A stretch of 51,102 bases of DNA from Noviherbaspirillum aerium (GCF_008929045.1 NZ_VFAH01000037.1:1-51102); one strand, 5' to 3'; shown: positions 33,223 through 42,644, counted from the stretch's first letter. Translations and numbers: made by a program. Notes: generated from the letters alone by a model not told the origin.

Positions 33223-34447
33223 ATGCTGAAAGCTTTCGTCCTCATGCTCGCCGCGACCGCGGCCCTTGGCGGCACGCTCAGCGCCGCCGCCCAGGTGAAG
33301 ATTGCGTACATCGATCCGCTTTCCGGCGCATTTGCAAGCATCGGCGACTTCGGCTACAAGAGCTTCGTTGCCGCGACCGAAGACGTCAACGCCACGGGCG
33401 GCGTTCTCGGCGGGCAAAAGCTGGAAATCGTTCCGATGGATAACAAGGCCAGTCCAGAAGAATCGCTGGCCCTGTTCAAGAAGGTGACGGACAGCGGCAT
33501 CCGCTTCATCGTGCAGGGGCAGGGCTCGGGCGCCGCCGGTGCGCTCATCGACGCGGTCAACAAGTGGAACGAGCGCAATCCCGGCAAGTCGGTGCTGTTC
33601 CTGAACTATGCATCGAACGACCCGAGCTCACCAATTCGAAATGCAGTTTCCGGTACTACAGCTTCGATGCCCACAACCTGATGAAGGTCGAGGCGCTCAC
33701 GAATTACATGGCCAAGGACCAGGCCATCAAGAAGGTATTCGTGCTCGGGCAGGATTACGCGCACGGGCAGCAGCTGGCCAAGGCGGTCACGGCCACGCTG
33801 CCGAAGAAGCGGCCGGATGTCCAGATTGTCGGCAAGGACCTGCATCCCTTCGGCAAGGTGAAGGACTTTTCTCCCTATGTCGCCAAGATCAAGGCCTCGG
33901 GCGCGGTATGGGGCGTCGGCCTGAAGATCGTCGGCGACGACGGTAGCGAACTGCCGCACAACGGCAAGGCCTACGGACATCTTCATGTGCGCGGCCCCTG
34001 GATCGCGAGCGGCTACTTCAAGGGGGAGGGCGGCCAGGTACTCGATGCCGACGGCTGGTTCCCGACCGGCGACGTGGCTACCATCGATCCCGACGGCTAT
34101 GTCCAGCTGGTGGACCGCGCCAAGGACGTGATAAGTCCGGCGGCGAATGGATTTCATCGATCGACCTGGAAAACGCCGCCATCGCCCATCCGGCCGTGGT
34201 GGAAGCGGCGATCATCGGCGTCGCGCATCCGAAATGGCAGGAGCGGCCGCTGCTGCTGGCGGTCAGGCGGCCGGGCCAGCAGGTGACGCGCGACGAGCTG
34301 CTTGGTTACCTCGGCGAGCGCGTCGCCAAGTGGCGGGTGCCGGACGACGTGGTGTTCGTCGACCAGTTGCAGCACACCGCGACCGGCAAGCTGCTCAAGA
34401 CCAGGCTGCGCGACCAGTACCGCGACTACCGGCTGCCGACGGCTTGA
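33223..34447 (+). pseudogene. Chimera: Liv-type binding protein fused to acyl-CoA ligase C-terminus, two frameshifts
   Basis: An intact signal peptide (MLKAFVLMLAATAALGGTLS) starts a Liv-type binding protein with KIAYIDPLSGAFASIGDFGY. One G appears missing near 33624, after which the protein continues in the next frame ([20 protein letters not shown]) up to VAKIKASGA. At about 33905 it switches abruptly to the C-terminal third of an AMP-forming ligase, [20 protein letters not shown] and [16 protein letters not shown] with [21 protein letters not shown] second one-base loss near 34130 moves the rest ([40 protein letters not shown]) to another frame. A deletion evidently removed everything between the two parent genes. 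Confidence 0.88.
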
Positions 34448-34568
34448 GCAGGCGCCCGCGCGGGGGAATTCAGGCGAACGCAGGCAAATGTAGGCAACAA
34501 CGACAAGGACGGCGGGTGACCGCATCACCGGCCCGTCCCGCAATGATCCGATTCCAATGGAGACAGAC

Positions 34569-36149
34569 ATGGAGCATGCCAGCTTCCACGGTGCGATACA
34601 GGCACGGGCCCGTGCGCGGCCTGCGCACCCGGCTTATGTCGCGCCCGCCCGCACCTGGACCTACGCCGACGTCGATACGACCGCCAATCGCCTTGCCAAT
34701 GCGCTGCGGGCGCTGGGCATACAGCCGGGAGAGCGGGTTGCCTGCCTGACCCGCCATATCGCCGAATGCACGATTCTCGTGCTGGCGGCGAACAAGATCG
34801 GCGCGGTCTATCACGGCGAAGCCCGCTTCATGATGGCCGATGCGGATTTCCTGCCCGTGCTGGCGCCGCTGGAACTGCCGCGGCTGCTGGCCGTCGTCGG
34901 CACCCAGGCCGCACCCGGAGCAGAGGGCATGGAAGGCTGGTGCGCCGCTTCGCCCGACAGCGACCCCGGCCACTCCGCCGCATCCGGCGATACCGCGCTC
35001 CAGCTGTATTCGCCAGCAACCACCGGCCTGCCCAAGGGCGTGGAACTGTCGCACCGCAACCGGATCGGCGTCTGCGAAACCATCGGCAGCGCCTACGGCT
35101 ATTCCCTTTCCGAAACCGTCACCTTCAATGCCGCGCCGACCTTCCATATCGGCGGGCTTGGCATGTCCTTCGTCGCCCTGTACGCGGGCAGCATGACGGT
35201 GTCCCATCCCGAGTTCGATCCGCCGCGCGTCATCGAGGCGCTCTCCCGGCATCGCGTCACGCATACCTTCATGGTGCCGGCGATGATCCATCTGCTGCTG
35301 CAGGTGCCGGGCGTCGACCAGGCCGATTTTTCCTCGCTGCGGGTGATGGGCTACGGCGCGGCGCCGATCACCGAGACCGTGCTGACCGAAGCGATGCGGA
35401 TCTTCAAATGCGATTTCATCCAGAATTACGGCCTGACCGAAACCACGGGCACCATCGTGGCGCAGCTGCCGGAGGATGACGATCCCGGCGGCCCGCGCGC
35501 GCACCTGCTGCGTGCCGCTGGCAAGCCCTGCCCGGGCACCGGCCTGCGCATCGTCGATGCCGCCGGGCGCGATCTGCCGGAAGGCGAGATCGGCGAGGTT
35601 TGGATCCGCGCGCCGCAGAACATGATCGGCTACTGGCGCAACGAGAAGGCAACCCGGGAGGCTTACCCGGAGGGCAAGCAGGATGGCATAGGCTGGTTCC
35701 GCAGCGGCGACGCCGGCTACCTGCGCGATGGCTATCTCTACATCAAGGACATGATCATCTCCGGCGGCGAGAACATTTATCCGGTCGAGGTGGAGAACGT
35801 GGTGGTGCAGCATCCGGCGGTGCTCGATTGCGCGGTGATCGCCGTGCCCGACGATAAATGGGGAGAATGCGTGAAGGCTTGCATCGTGCTGCGGCCCGGC
35901 ATGCAGGGGCAGGCGAAGGAGCAGGACATCATCGATTTCTGCCGCGAGCGGCTTGCCCATTACAAGTGCCCGCGCAGCATCGACTTCATGGAGGCGCTGC
36001 CCCGCAGCCGGCGTTCGCCCGCTCCGGCGGGCGTTTTTTCAAGAGGGCAGCCTGTGGCTGATCACCGTACGGACATGCCACGCCGGCGTCGAAAGAGGGT
36101 CATGTCGTTTCGGCGCAGACAGTGTCCTGGTGCTGAATGCGCCCCATGA
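34569..36149 (+). pseudogene. AMP-binding acyl-CoA ligase, probably inactive, 3' end lost
   Basis: The frame starts at 34569 after GGAG and runs through most of an acyl-CoA ligase: NRIGVCETIGSAYGYSLSET, APTFHIGGLGMSFVALYAGS, NYGLTETTGTIVAQLPED, WFRSGDAGYLRDGYLYIKDM and ISGGENIYPVEVENV. Three defects are visible. The P-loop reads LYSPATTGLPKG instead of the usual YSSGTTGLPKG. About 25 residues are missing around GAVYHGEARFMMADAD. After FMEALPR the expected PxxGKxxKR catalytic-lysine end is absent, and the frame runs through a terminator hairpin into the convergent Crp/Fnr gene. I treat it as a pseudogene, though a partial product could be made. Confidence 0.75.
36016..36039 (+). terminator. 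Rho-independent terminator now inside a reading frame
   Basis: CGCCCGC and GCGGGCG form a 7-bp GC stem with loop TCCG, followed by six T. It is a textbook terminator, yet the truncated ligase frame reads straight through it, evidence that the ligase 3' end was deleted up to this point. Confidence 0.8.
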
Positions 36150-36765
36150 CCTGGCTGACCGCGACTCTCGTGGCGCCGACCATGCGGGCGATTTCCGCAT
36201 TGCTCAGCCACTTTGCGGTGTCCAGGCCCAGCATGCGGCAATGCCTGAGCAAGGCATGGATGCGTCCCTCGAGATCGCCCCGCATCAGTTCGAGCTGCTG
36301 TTCGGCGTGCAGCTGGCGCCGCGCGACATGCGCGGCCACCGCAGCTGAAAACGCAGGATAGGTGTGCATGTACGAATGGAATTTCTCGCGCGGAACCTCG
36401 ACCATCTGGCAGGGAGTCAGCCCGATGTAGGAGGACGTATCCTCGACGCCGAGCATCGCTGCGGCTTCGCCCAGCATATTCCCCGGACTCAGCAGGGCCA
36501 CCATCACCTCATGGCGCGGGCGCGTGCGCCGGTCCAGCGGCTGCCGCGCCGGCGCGGCCTGCCGGTGCGTTCCGCCGCGCACGATCTTGACGTATCCCGA
36601 CAGGATGAAAAGCACCGGCCCCGGACCTGTGCATGCATTCGGAATCACGTCGCCGGCCTCGCAGGAACGCCACCGGACAACGGCGAGCAGTGCCTCCAGT
36701 TCATGCAGCGGCAGCTGGGAGAGCGAATTGACGGACCTGAGCGTGGCGAGTGTGGGGCGAGCCAT
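36100..36765 (-). CDS. Crp/Fnr-family transcriptional regulator
   Basis: The 221-residue product has an N-terminal cyclic-nucleotide-binding-like barrel (about 15-120; VLFILSGYVKIVRGG, LLSPGNMLGEAAAMLG), a dimerisation helix, and a C-terminal helix-turn-helix (LSNAEIARMVGATRVAVSQVMGRI). The cysteine cluster of true Fnr (four Cys) is not present, so it is not an oxygen-sensing Fnr of the classical type. It is divergent from the VCBS-repeat gene; a 16-bp palindrome in the gap may be a binding site. An Arg/Gln/Pro-rich insertion (HRQAAPARQPLDRRTRPRHE) in the barrel is unusual. The target is unknown. Confidence 0.88.
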   Translation of the reverse strand: MARPTLATLRSVNSLSQLPLHELEALLAVVRWRSCEAGDVIPNACTGPGPVLFILSGYVKIVRGGTHRQAAPARQPLDRRTRPRHEVMVALLSPGNMLGEAAAMLGVEDTSSYIGLTPCQMVEVPREKFHSYMHTYPAFSAAVAAHVARRQLHAEQQLELMRGDLEGRIHALLRHCRMLGLDTAKWLSNAEIARMVGATRVAVSQVMGRIQHQDTVCAETT

Positions 36766-36906
36766 GAGATGTTGCCAATCAATAAACTTCGCATTCCGTC
36801 ACGGCCATGCGTCATGCCCGCGATGGAAGCAAGCCGAAGAAATCGTGGCTGCGTTTGCCGCCGCATCGGGAGGCAAAGCCAGTTTGCACCACGCAAATCT
36901 TACAGA

Positions 36907-36922
36907 CGTAAACTTGTTTACG
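36907..36922. promoter_or_regulatory. 16-bp perfect palindrome upstream of the VCBS gene
   Basis: CGTAAACT is followed by its inverted copy TTGTTTACG sharing the centre (CGTAAACTTGTTTACG is fully symmetric apart from the central step). A weaker symmetrical tract, GGTTACAAATATTTACC, follows directly. The site lies in the AT-rich divergent region between the Crp/Fnr gene and the VCBS gene, so regulation of either is plausible. It does not match the standard Fnr or CRP consensus. Confidence 0.5.
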
Positions 36923-37050
36923 GTTACAAATATTTACCGTTCGCAATGAAATACAACGATGGAGATAATGGGCTGCGTACATGAAAGGTTCGATCCCAAA
37001 AAACGATCTGCCTGTTGAAGCCAACATAGCGATCAAAGGGAGTTAGTAAA

Positions 37051-39105
37051 ATGTCACGTTCGATGACCTTTCAAGTCAATGATTCGTCCACCGGATCCGT
37101 CAATCCGCAAGTTTTCATCACCATCACCGAAGCCGACGGCGCGTTGAAGTTCAGCGTCACCCAGCAAGGCGCCATCGTCGGCGACCTGCGCGGCCTGTTC
37201 TTCGATCTCAATACGCTGGCCGACGGCGCGCTTGCCAGATCATTGTCCATCAGCGAACAGACTGCCTCCAGTTCACTGAAAGCCGGCGACGACTCCATCA
37301 AGGATCTCGGCAACGGCGCAAACATGAACGGGCTGGTGAGCAGCAACGGCGACGGCGGGTTTGACGCCGGCATCGTCATCGGTTCGGCCGGACTCGGCAG
37401 CGACGACATCCGTTCCTTCGGCTTCACCCTCAAGAGCTCGAGCCGCTCGCTGACGCTCGACGATTTCGCCAATGTCGATTTCGGCGTTCGCCTGACATCG
37501 GTGGGAACCGTCTCCGGCGCACGTGCCGAATCGTCCAAGCTGCTCGAAACCACTGGCTTCGCCGTCGATGCGGTCAACGACAGCGCCACCGTGGCCGGTG
37601 CCATGTCCGTGTCGGGCAATCTGCTGAACAACGACGGCCATGCGCTGCAGAATGCACGGATCAGCGGCTGGAGCGACGGCCTGCTGGGGCAGGCGCTGAT
37701 GCTGAATAACGCCGCGGGCGCCACGCTGACAATCAATGCGGACGGTTCCTACAGCCTGGATGCCACCGCCGCAAGGGGGCTGTCTTCCGGTGAAACCCTG
37801 ACCTATAAATTTTCCTACAAGCTCACTTCGTCCAGCAGCGGTCAAACCAGTTCGGATTCCGCATTCTTCAACGTGACCGTCGTCGGTGAAAACGATGGCC
37901 CCGTCGCGGAAGACGACCAGGCCGGCAGCGTGGACGAGAACGGCGTCCTGGCAGGCAAGGTCGGTGCCAACGACAGTGATGTGGACCGTCTCGACACGCA
38001 TGCCTGGAGCCTTGACCATGGCACATTCAACGGCCCCGGCGCGCTCGCCTTCGATCGCGACGGCGCATGGTCCTACGATGCCAGCGGCGCGCTCGATTAC
38101 CTCAGCGAAGGCGAGACCCTGGACCTGTCATTCCTCTATACGATGACCGACAATCACCAGGCATCGGACACGGCGAAGGTGAGCTTCACCGTGATGGGCA
38201 GCAATGACGGCCCCGATGCCACCGATGACATCGCCGGCCCGGTCGTGCAGGGCGGGAAGCTGGAGGGCGATGTCAGTGCGAACGACAGCGACGTCGACCG
38301 CCTGGATCACCACATCTATACCGCAGATGCGCTCAAGGGCGACGGCTCGCTGGTATTCAACGAAAACGGCAGCTGGTCTTACGACGCGGGTAGCTTCTAT
38401 GATTACCTCGGCGCCGGCGAATCGGCGACTGTCTCGTTCGCCTACACGATGACCGACAATCACCTGGCATCGGACACGGCAGTGGTTTCCCTTACCGTGC
38501 TCGGCAAGAACGACGGTCCGGTGGCTAAGGATGATGACGGCGGCGCCATCAATGAAAACGAAGTTCTGAAGGGTAATGTCACAGCCAACGACAGCGATGT
38601 GGACGCGAGCGATTCTCATCTCTGGACGCTCGTGGAATTCACCGGCCCCGGCGAGCTGAAACTGGGTGGAGACGGCGAATGGACCTATGATGCGAAGGGC
38701 GCCTTCAACGCGCTCGACGCCGGTGATTTCAGGGATCTGTCATTTGTCTACATGATGACGGATTCGCACCAGGCGTCCGATACCGCCGTGGTAACGTTCC
38801 GCGTCAATGGCGTCGGTTCGGCAGTGGTTGTGCCGGAGACTCCGCAAGGCAATCCTGCCAACGGAAACAATGGCAACAATGGAAATAACGGCAATAACGG
38901 CAATAACGGCAATAACGGCAATAACGGTAACGGCGGCAACGGCGGCAATGGCGGCCCGAAGGGCAACAATGGGTGGGGCAATGGCGATGACTTGGCGCCC
39001 GGCGGTTCCGCAGGCCATAACAATGCTGAAAACAACAGCAACGGAACGACCGTGAAGATTACCGGCAGCAGTCTCTTGCACACCACGGAGATCATTCTCG
39101 GTTGA
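37051..39105 (+). CDS. VCBS-repeat (cadherin-like) large extracellular protein
   Basis: The 684-residue protein starts at 37051 behind GGGAG. Residues about 1-170 form a distinct N-terminal domain (FITITEADGALKFSVTQQGA, LRGLFFDLNTLADGA, DDFANVDFGVRLTSVG). A degenerate unit (about 172-275) and three VCBS-type repeats of about 102 residues follow, starting at GENDGPVAEDD (about 277), GSNDGPDATDD (about 382) and GKNDGPVAKDD (about 484), each with ANDSDVD and a YTMTDxHxASDTA end. A tail of NGN repeats (about 603-636) precedes a hydrophobic C-terminus, SLLHTTEIILG. There is no Sec signal, so type I secretion is likely. The role is probably adhesion or matrix. Confidence 0.88.
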   Translation: MSRSMTFQVNDSSTGSVNPQVFITITEADGALKFSVTQQGAIVGDLRGLFFDLNTLADGALARSLSISEQTASSSLKAGDDSIKDLGNGANMNGLVSSNGDGGFDAGIVIGSAGLGSDDIRSFGFTLKSSSRSLTLDDFANVDFGVRLTSVGTVSGARAESSKLLETTGFAVDAVNDSATVAGAMSVSGNLLNNDGHALQNARISGWSDGLLGQALMLNNAAGATLTINADGSYSLDATAARGLSSGETLTYKFSYKLTSSSSGQTSSDSAFFNVTVVGENDGPVAEDDQAGSVDENGVLAGKVGANDSDVDRLDTHAWSLDHGTFNGPGALAFDRDGAWSYDASGALDYLSEGETLDLSFLYTMTDNHQASDTAKVSFTVMGSNDGPDATDDIAGPVVQGGKLEGDVSANDSDVDRLDHHIYTADALKGDGSLVFNENGSWSYDAGSFYDYLGAGESATVSFAYTMTDNHLASDTAVVSLTVLGKNDGPVAKDDDGGAINENEVLKGNVTANDSDVDASDSHLWTLVEFTGPGELKLGGDGEWTYDAKGAFNALDAGDFRDLSFVYMMTDSHQASDTAVVTFRVNGVGSAVVVPETPQGNPANGNNGNNGNNGNNGNNGNNGNNGNGGNGGNGGPKGNNGWGNGDDLAPGGSAGHNNAENNSNGTTVKITGSSLLHTTEIILG
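38860..38956 (+). repeat. Asn-Gly-Asn codon repeat
   Basis: A 9-bp unit close to GGCAATAAC is repeated about eight times and then degenerates into GGC-rich units, encoding an (Asn-Gly-Asn)n tract. The multiple-of-three unit keeps the frame, so the number of copies can vary between strains. Confidence 0.85.
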
Positions 39106-39170
39106 TGCATTGATCCTTTGAACGTCGACCGTTCAAACGGCCGGGCAGCTTGAGCCGGCCTTTCACGAAA

Positions 39171-39202
39171 AACGCCGGCAATCGCATTGCCGGCGTTTTT
39201 AT
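39171..39202 (+). terminator. Rho-independent terminator after the VCBS gene (possibly bidirectional)
   Basis: AACGCCGGCAAT and ATTGCCGGCGTT form a 12-bp perfect stem with a three-base loop, followed by T residues; A residues on the left side give a T run on the other strand. It ends the VCBS transcript and could also stop transcription from the convergent acyl-CoA dehydrogenase remnant. Confidence 0.88.
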
Positions 39203-39232
39203 TCGTGAGTTTGCTTCTTCAGTATGTTCCGC

Positions 39233-40130
39233 TCATCCGGCCACCACGGCCAACGCGCCTCCATCCACCGGCAGGAACGTCCCCGAGATATGCTTGCCGG
39301 CGTCGCTGGCCAGCAGCATGCGGCGCACGTCGGCATGCCGGATGATGCTCACCGGCGGCCGGGACGCATCCTTGCCGGACGGCCCGATGGGCCGTCCCTG
39401 CGGTCTCTGCCGGGCATAGTCGAGGGATGCGAGATAGCCGGCCATGCCGAGCATCGCCGCGCCCATGCCGACTTCGATGCGCATCTCGTTCATCATGTGG
39501 AACATCAGCTGCAGCCCTTGCCCGACCTTGCCGACCAGGTAGGCGACCGCGCCGCCCCCGTCCAGATGCCGGCCTTCCCCGAAGTTGAGCAGGGTGTTGA
39601 CGGTGCCGCGGTTGCCGAGCTTGTGGTTCAGTCCGGCAAGCACGACATCGTTGCGCGTGCCGGTGCGGGTCCCGTCGGCGCCGACCAGGTGGCGCGGCAC
39701 GATGAACAGGGAAATGCCGCGCGTTCCCGGGCGGATCACGCCGTCTTCGTCGGGCGCCTTGGCCAGCACGGGGTGGCTGATGTTGTCGCTGAGTTCATGT
39801 TCGCCGGCCGATATCCACATCTTGGTGCCGCGCAGCCGGTATCGGGGCCCGAGCGGATCGCCGGCGAAGCCCTCTCCATTCGGCATGGCGCGGGTGGCGA
39901 TGTCGGACAGGCTGGAGCCGGCCTGCGGTTCGGACAGGCACATGGTGCCGAGCGCGCGGCCGGCATGGATGCTGCCCGCAAACACCTGTTTCCGCACTGC
40001 GCTGCCATGCGCCATCAGCAGGCTGGCATTGGCGGCGGCGATCATTGGATAGCCGGCCAGCGCATTCGCGGCCAGGGAGAAGAAGGCGTTCGCGGCGCGG
40101 TCGACCACATAGGGCAGCTTCTGGCACTTC
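39233..40130 (-). pseudogene. Chimera: acyl-CoA dehydrogenase core fused to short-chain dehydrogenase C-terminus
   Basis: Read from right to left, the frame enters an acyl-CoA dehydrogenase in mid-protein (KLPYVVDRAANAFFSLAANA) and shows its hallmarks GTMCLSEPQAGSSLSD, GTKMWISAGEHEL and MMNEMRIEVGMGAAMLGMAG. At about 39310, after SIIRHADVRRMLLA, it changes to SDAGKHISGTFLPVDGGALA, the C-terminal end of an SDR oxidoreductase. The N-terminal third of the dehydrogenase and its C-terminal helical bundle are missing, as is the NAD-binding part of the SDR. The bases around CTGGCC at the joint could belong to either parent. Neither enzyme can function. Confidence 0.85.
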
Positions 40131-40934
40131 CGTTTTCTCGACAATTCCGACATGAAGCTCGAAGCGCTGACCACCCACCTGGCGAAGGACATGTCGATCA
40201 AGAAGGTCTGCATCATCGCCCAGAACTACGCCTACGGCCAGCAGATCCGCAAGTCGGCGCGGGAGTACCTGGCCAAGAAGCGGCCGGGCATCACCATTGT
40301 CGGAGACGACCTCCATCCGATCGGCCAGGTGAAGGATTTCTCGCCGTATATCGCCAAGATCAAGGCGTCCGGCGCGGACGTGGTGCTGATGGGAAACTGG
40401 GGTCCCGACTTCACGCTGCTGGTCAAGGCCGCCAAGGAAGCGGGACTGAATACGCCATTGCATGCCTTCTCCGCGATCCAGTACGGCGCGCCTACCCCGG
40501 TCGGGGAATCCGGCGTCGGCCGCCTGTTCAGCATCTTCCCCTGGCATGCGAACAATGAAGGTTTCCAGGGCGTCGACTATGTCGATGCCTACAAGAAGAA
40601 ACACAACGAAGATTTCTTCATCATGTCCAGCCGGACCATTTTCACGATGATGGGCCAGGCCATTCGCAACACGAAATCCGTCGATCCGGTCAAGGTGGCG
40701 TTTGCGCTGGAAGGCATGAAGATAGACGGACCGGTCGGCCAGATCGAGATGCGCAAGGAAGACCACCAGGTGCAGCAGCCCCTTTACCTGCTGAGCTGGG
40801 ACAAGGTCAATGGCAAGGACGTGAAATACGATATGGAAAATACCGGCTTCGAATGGAAGACCGTGAAAAAGATCGATGCCTATGTTGCCGCGCAACCGAC
40901 TTCCTGCCAGATGAAACGGCCGGCGCGATCATAG
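40119..40934 (+). pseudogene. Liv-type binding protein, N-terminal half lost
   Basis: Homology to a Liv-type binding protein begins abruptly at about 40119 (FWHFRFLDNSDMKLEALTTH), with the signal peptide and roughly the first 150 residues missing. It then runs intact through [60 protein letters not shown] and GQIEMRKEDHQVQQPLYLLS to a normal end. An ATG at 40152 leaves 260 residues, which could be made but not exported. The broken end abuts the broken end of the divergent acyl-CoA dehydrogenase, so one deletion removed the heads of both genes. It is a paralogue of the 33.2-kb remnant. Confidence 0.85.
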
Positions 40935-40975
40935 GCGCGGGCACAGGCGGCAACACGTTCCAGCAAGGAGCAACG

Positions 40976-42577
40976 ATGATTCCCGAAGACAGCGCAGCGT
41001 TTGCAATGCGGCTCGAATCCCATTTCGGCGACCGTGTGGTCCGCTGCTTCAGCGACCGGCCCGGGAGCGTGCATGCCATGTTCAGGGAAACGGTAAAGCG
41101 CCGGGGCGGGCAGGAAGCGCTCGTCTGTGGATCAACACGCATGACCTGGGACGAGTTGCATGATGCCGCGATGCGCTTCGGCGCGGGCCTGAAGGAACGA
41201 GGCGTCCGCCAGGGCGAGCGCGTGGTCCTGCTGCTTGGCAACCGGACGGAATTCGTCATCGCCGCACTCGGGGTAATGGCGATCGGGGCGATCATCGTGC
41301 CTGTCAGCACGCGGGAAAAGACGCCGGGCCTGACCTATCTGTTCAATCATTGCGGCGCGGTGGCGGTCGTCCACGATGGCGCGCTGGGCGGCCTGCTGCC
41401 CGCCGCCACCCATGCGCCCGCGGTCCGGCTGCGCATTGCCGCCGACCCGTTCGCGGGCTCGGAAGATTTTTCCGGTTTGCTGCGTTCCATTCCCCTGGAC
41501 AATGCGGCATCGGTGGAGGAAGAGGACGTCGCGGCAATTCTCTACACCTCCGGCACGACCGGCAAGCCCAAGGGGGCGATGCTGACCCATTTCAACATTG
41601 TCCACTCGGCCATGCATTACGAACTTGTGATGGGGCTGAATGCGCAGGACCGGGCGGCGGTGGTAGTGCCGCTCAGCCATGTCACCGGCCTCGTGGCGCT
41701 GATGCTGGCCACGGTACGCTGCGGCGGCGCGCTGATCGTGGTGCCGGAATTCCGCGCGCCGGATTTCCTGCAGCTTGCTTCGCAGGAGCGCATGTCCATG
41801 ACCATCATGGTGCCGGCGATGTACAACCTGTGCCTGATGCAGGAAGACATCGGCAGGCATGACCTGTCGGCATGGAGAATCGGCGGCTATGGCGGCGCAC
41901 CGATGCCGCTGGCAACGATTCGGTCGATGGCGCAGGCATTCCCGGATCTCACCCTGATCAATGCCTATGGCGCGACCGAGACGACCTCGCCCGCGACCAT
42001 GACCTTGCCCGGCGATGCCGGCACGCGCGGCGAAAGCGTGGGGAAGGCGGTGCCATGCGGAGAGATCCTGATCGTCGATGAAGCCGGCCGGGAACTGCCG
42101 TGCGGAGAGGCCGGAGAAGTCTGGCTGCGCGGCCCGATGGTTGTCAAGGGCTATTGGGACAATCCGGCCGCGACCGCGTCGAATTTCACCGGCGGCTTCT
42201 GGCATAGCGGCGATATCGGCAGCCTGGACAGGGATGGATACCTGTCGGTATTCGACCGACGGAAGGACATGCTCAATCGCGGCGGCTACAAGATCTATAG
42301 CGTCGAGGTGGAGAACGTGCTGGTTGCCCATCCCGCAGTCATCGAAGCTGCGGTTGTCGGCAAGCCTTGCCCCGTTCTCGGGGAACGTGTCCATGTCTTC
42401 GTATCCATAGCCTCCGCGGTCAGTGAACGGGAACTGGCGTCATTCTGCGCACAGCGTCTGGCCGATTACAAGGTTCCGGAAAGCTTCACGATCCAGTCGG
42501 AAGCCTTGCCGCGCAATCCGAATGGCAAACTGCTCAAGCGCGAACTCCGCGACAGGATAGTGCCGCCTGACGCGTAA
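40976..42577 (+). CDS. AMP-binding acyl-CoA ligase, intact
   Basis: The 533-residue enzyme starts at 40976 behind AAGGAG. All core motifs are present: P-loop ILYTSGTTGKPKGAMLTHFN, the adenine-site YGATETTSPATM, hinge-aspartate region SGDIGSLDRDGYLSVFDRRK, and the C-terminal catalytic lysine in LPRNPNGKLLKRELRDR. It should activate a carboxylic acid to its CoA thioester through an acyl-AMP. It starts 41 bases after the headless binding protein gene and is the only complete enzyme left of the CoA-dependent cluster. The substrate (fatty, aromatic or cyclic acid) cannot be told. Confidence 0.93.
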   Translation: MIPEDSAAFAMRLESHFGDRVVRCFSDRPGSVHAMFRETVKRRGGQEALVCGSTRMTWDELHDAAMRFGAGLKERGVRQGERVVLLLGNRTEFVIAALGVMAIGAIIVPVSTREKTPGLTYLFNHCGAVAVVHDGALGGLLPAATHAPAVRLRIAADPFAGSEDFSGLLRSIPLDNAASVEEEDVAAILYTSGTTGKPKGAMLTHFNIVHSAMHYELVMGLNAQDRAAVVVPLSHVTGLVALMLATVRCGGALIVVPEFRAPDFLQLASQERMSMTIMVPAMYNLCLMQEDIGRHDLSAWRIGGYGGAPMPLATIRSMAQAFPDLTLINAYGATETTSPATMTLPGDAGTRGESVGKAVPCGEILIVDEAGRELPCGEAGEVWLRGPMVVKGYWDNPAATASNFTGGFWHSGDIGSLDRDGYLSVFDRRKDMLNRGGYKIYSVEVENVLVAHPAVIEAAVVGKPCPVLGERVHVFVSIASAVSERELASFCAQRLADYKVPESFTIQSEALPRNPNGKLLKRELRDRIVPPDA

Positions 42578-42644
42578 TCTCGACGCGCGGCGATGGCAGG
42601 GCAGGAAACACCCGGCATGGTGCATCCCGACTGATCAAGGTCGC

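Noticed and set aside
38860-38956. Regular short repeats considered as a CRISPR array
   Set aside because: The unit is 9 bp, in frame and without spacers; it encodes Asn-Gly-Asn repeats.
39224-40558. A 444-codon plus-strand frame
   Set aside because: It is antisense to the acyl-CoA dehydrogenase remnant and out of frame with the binding-protein remnant; it contains no recognisable domain.
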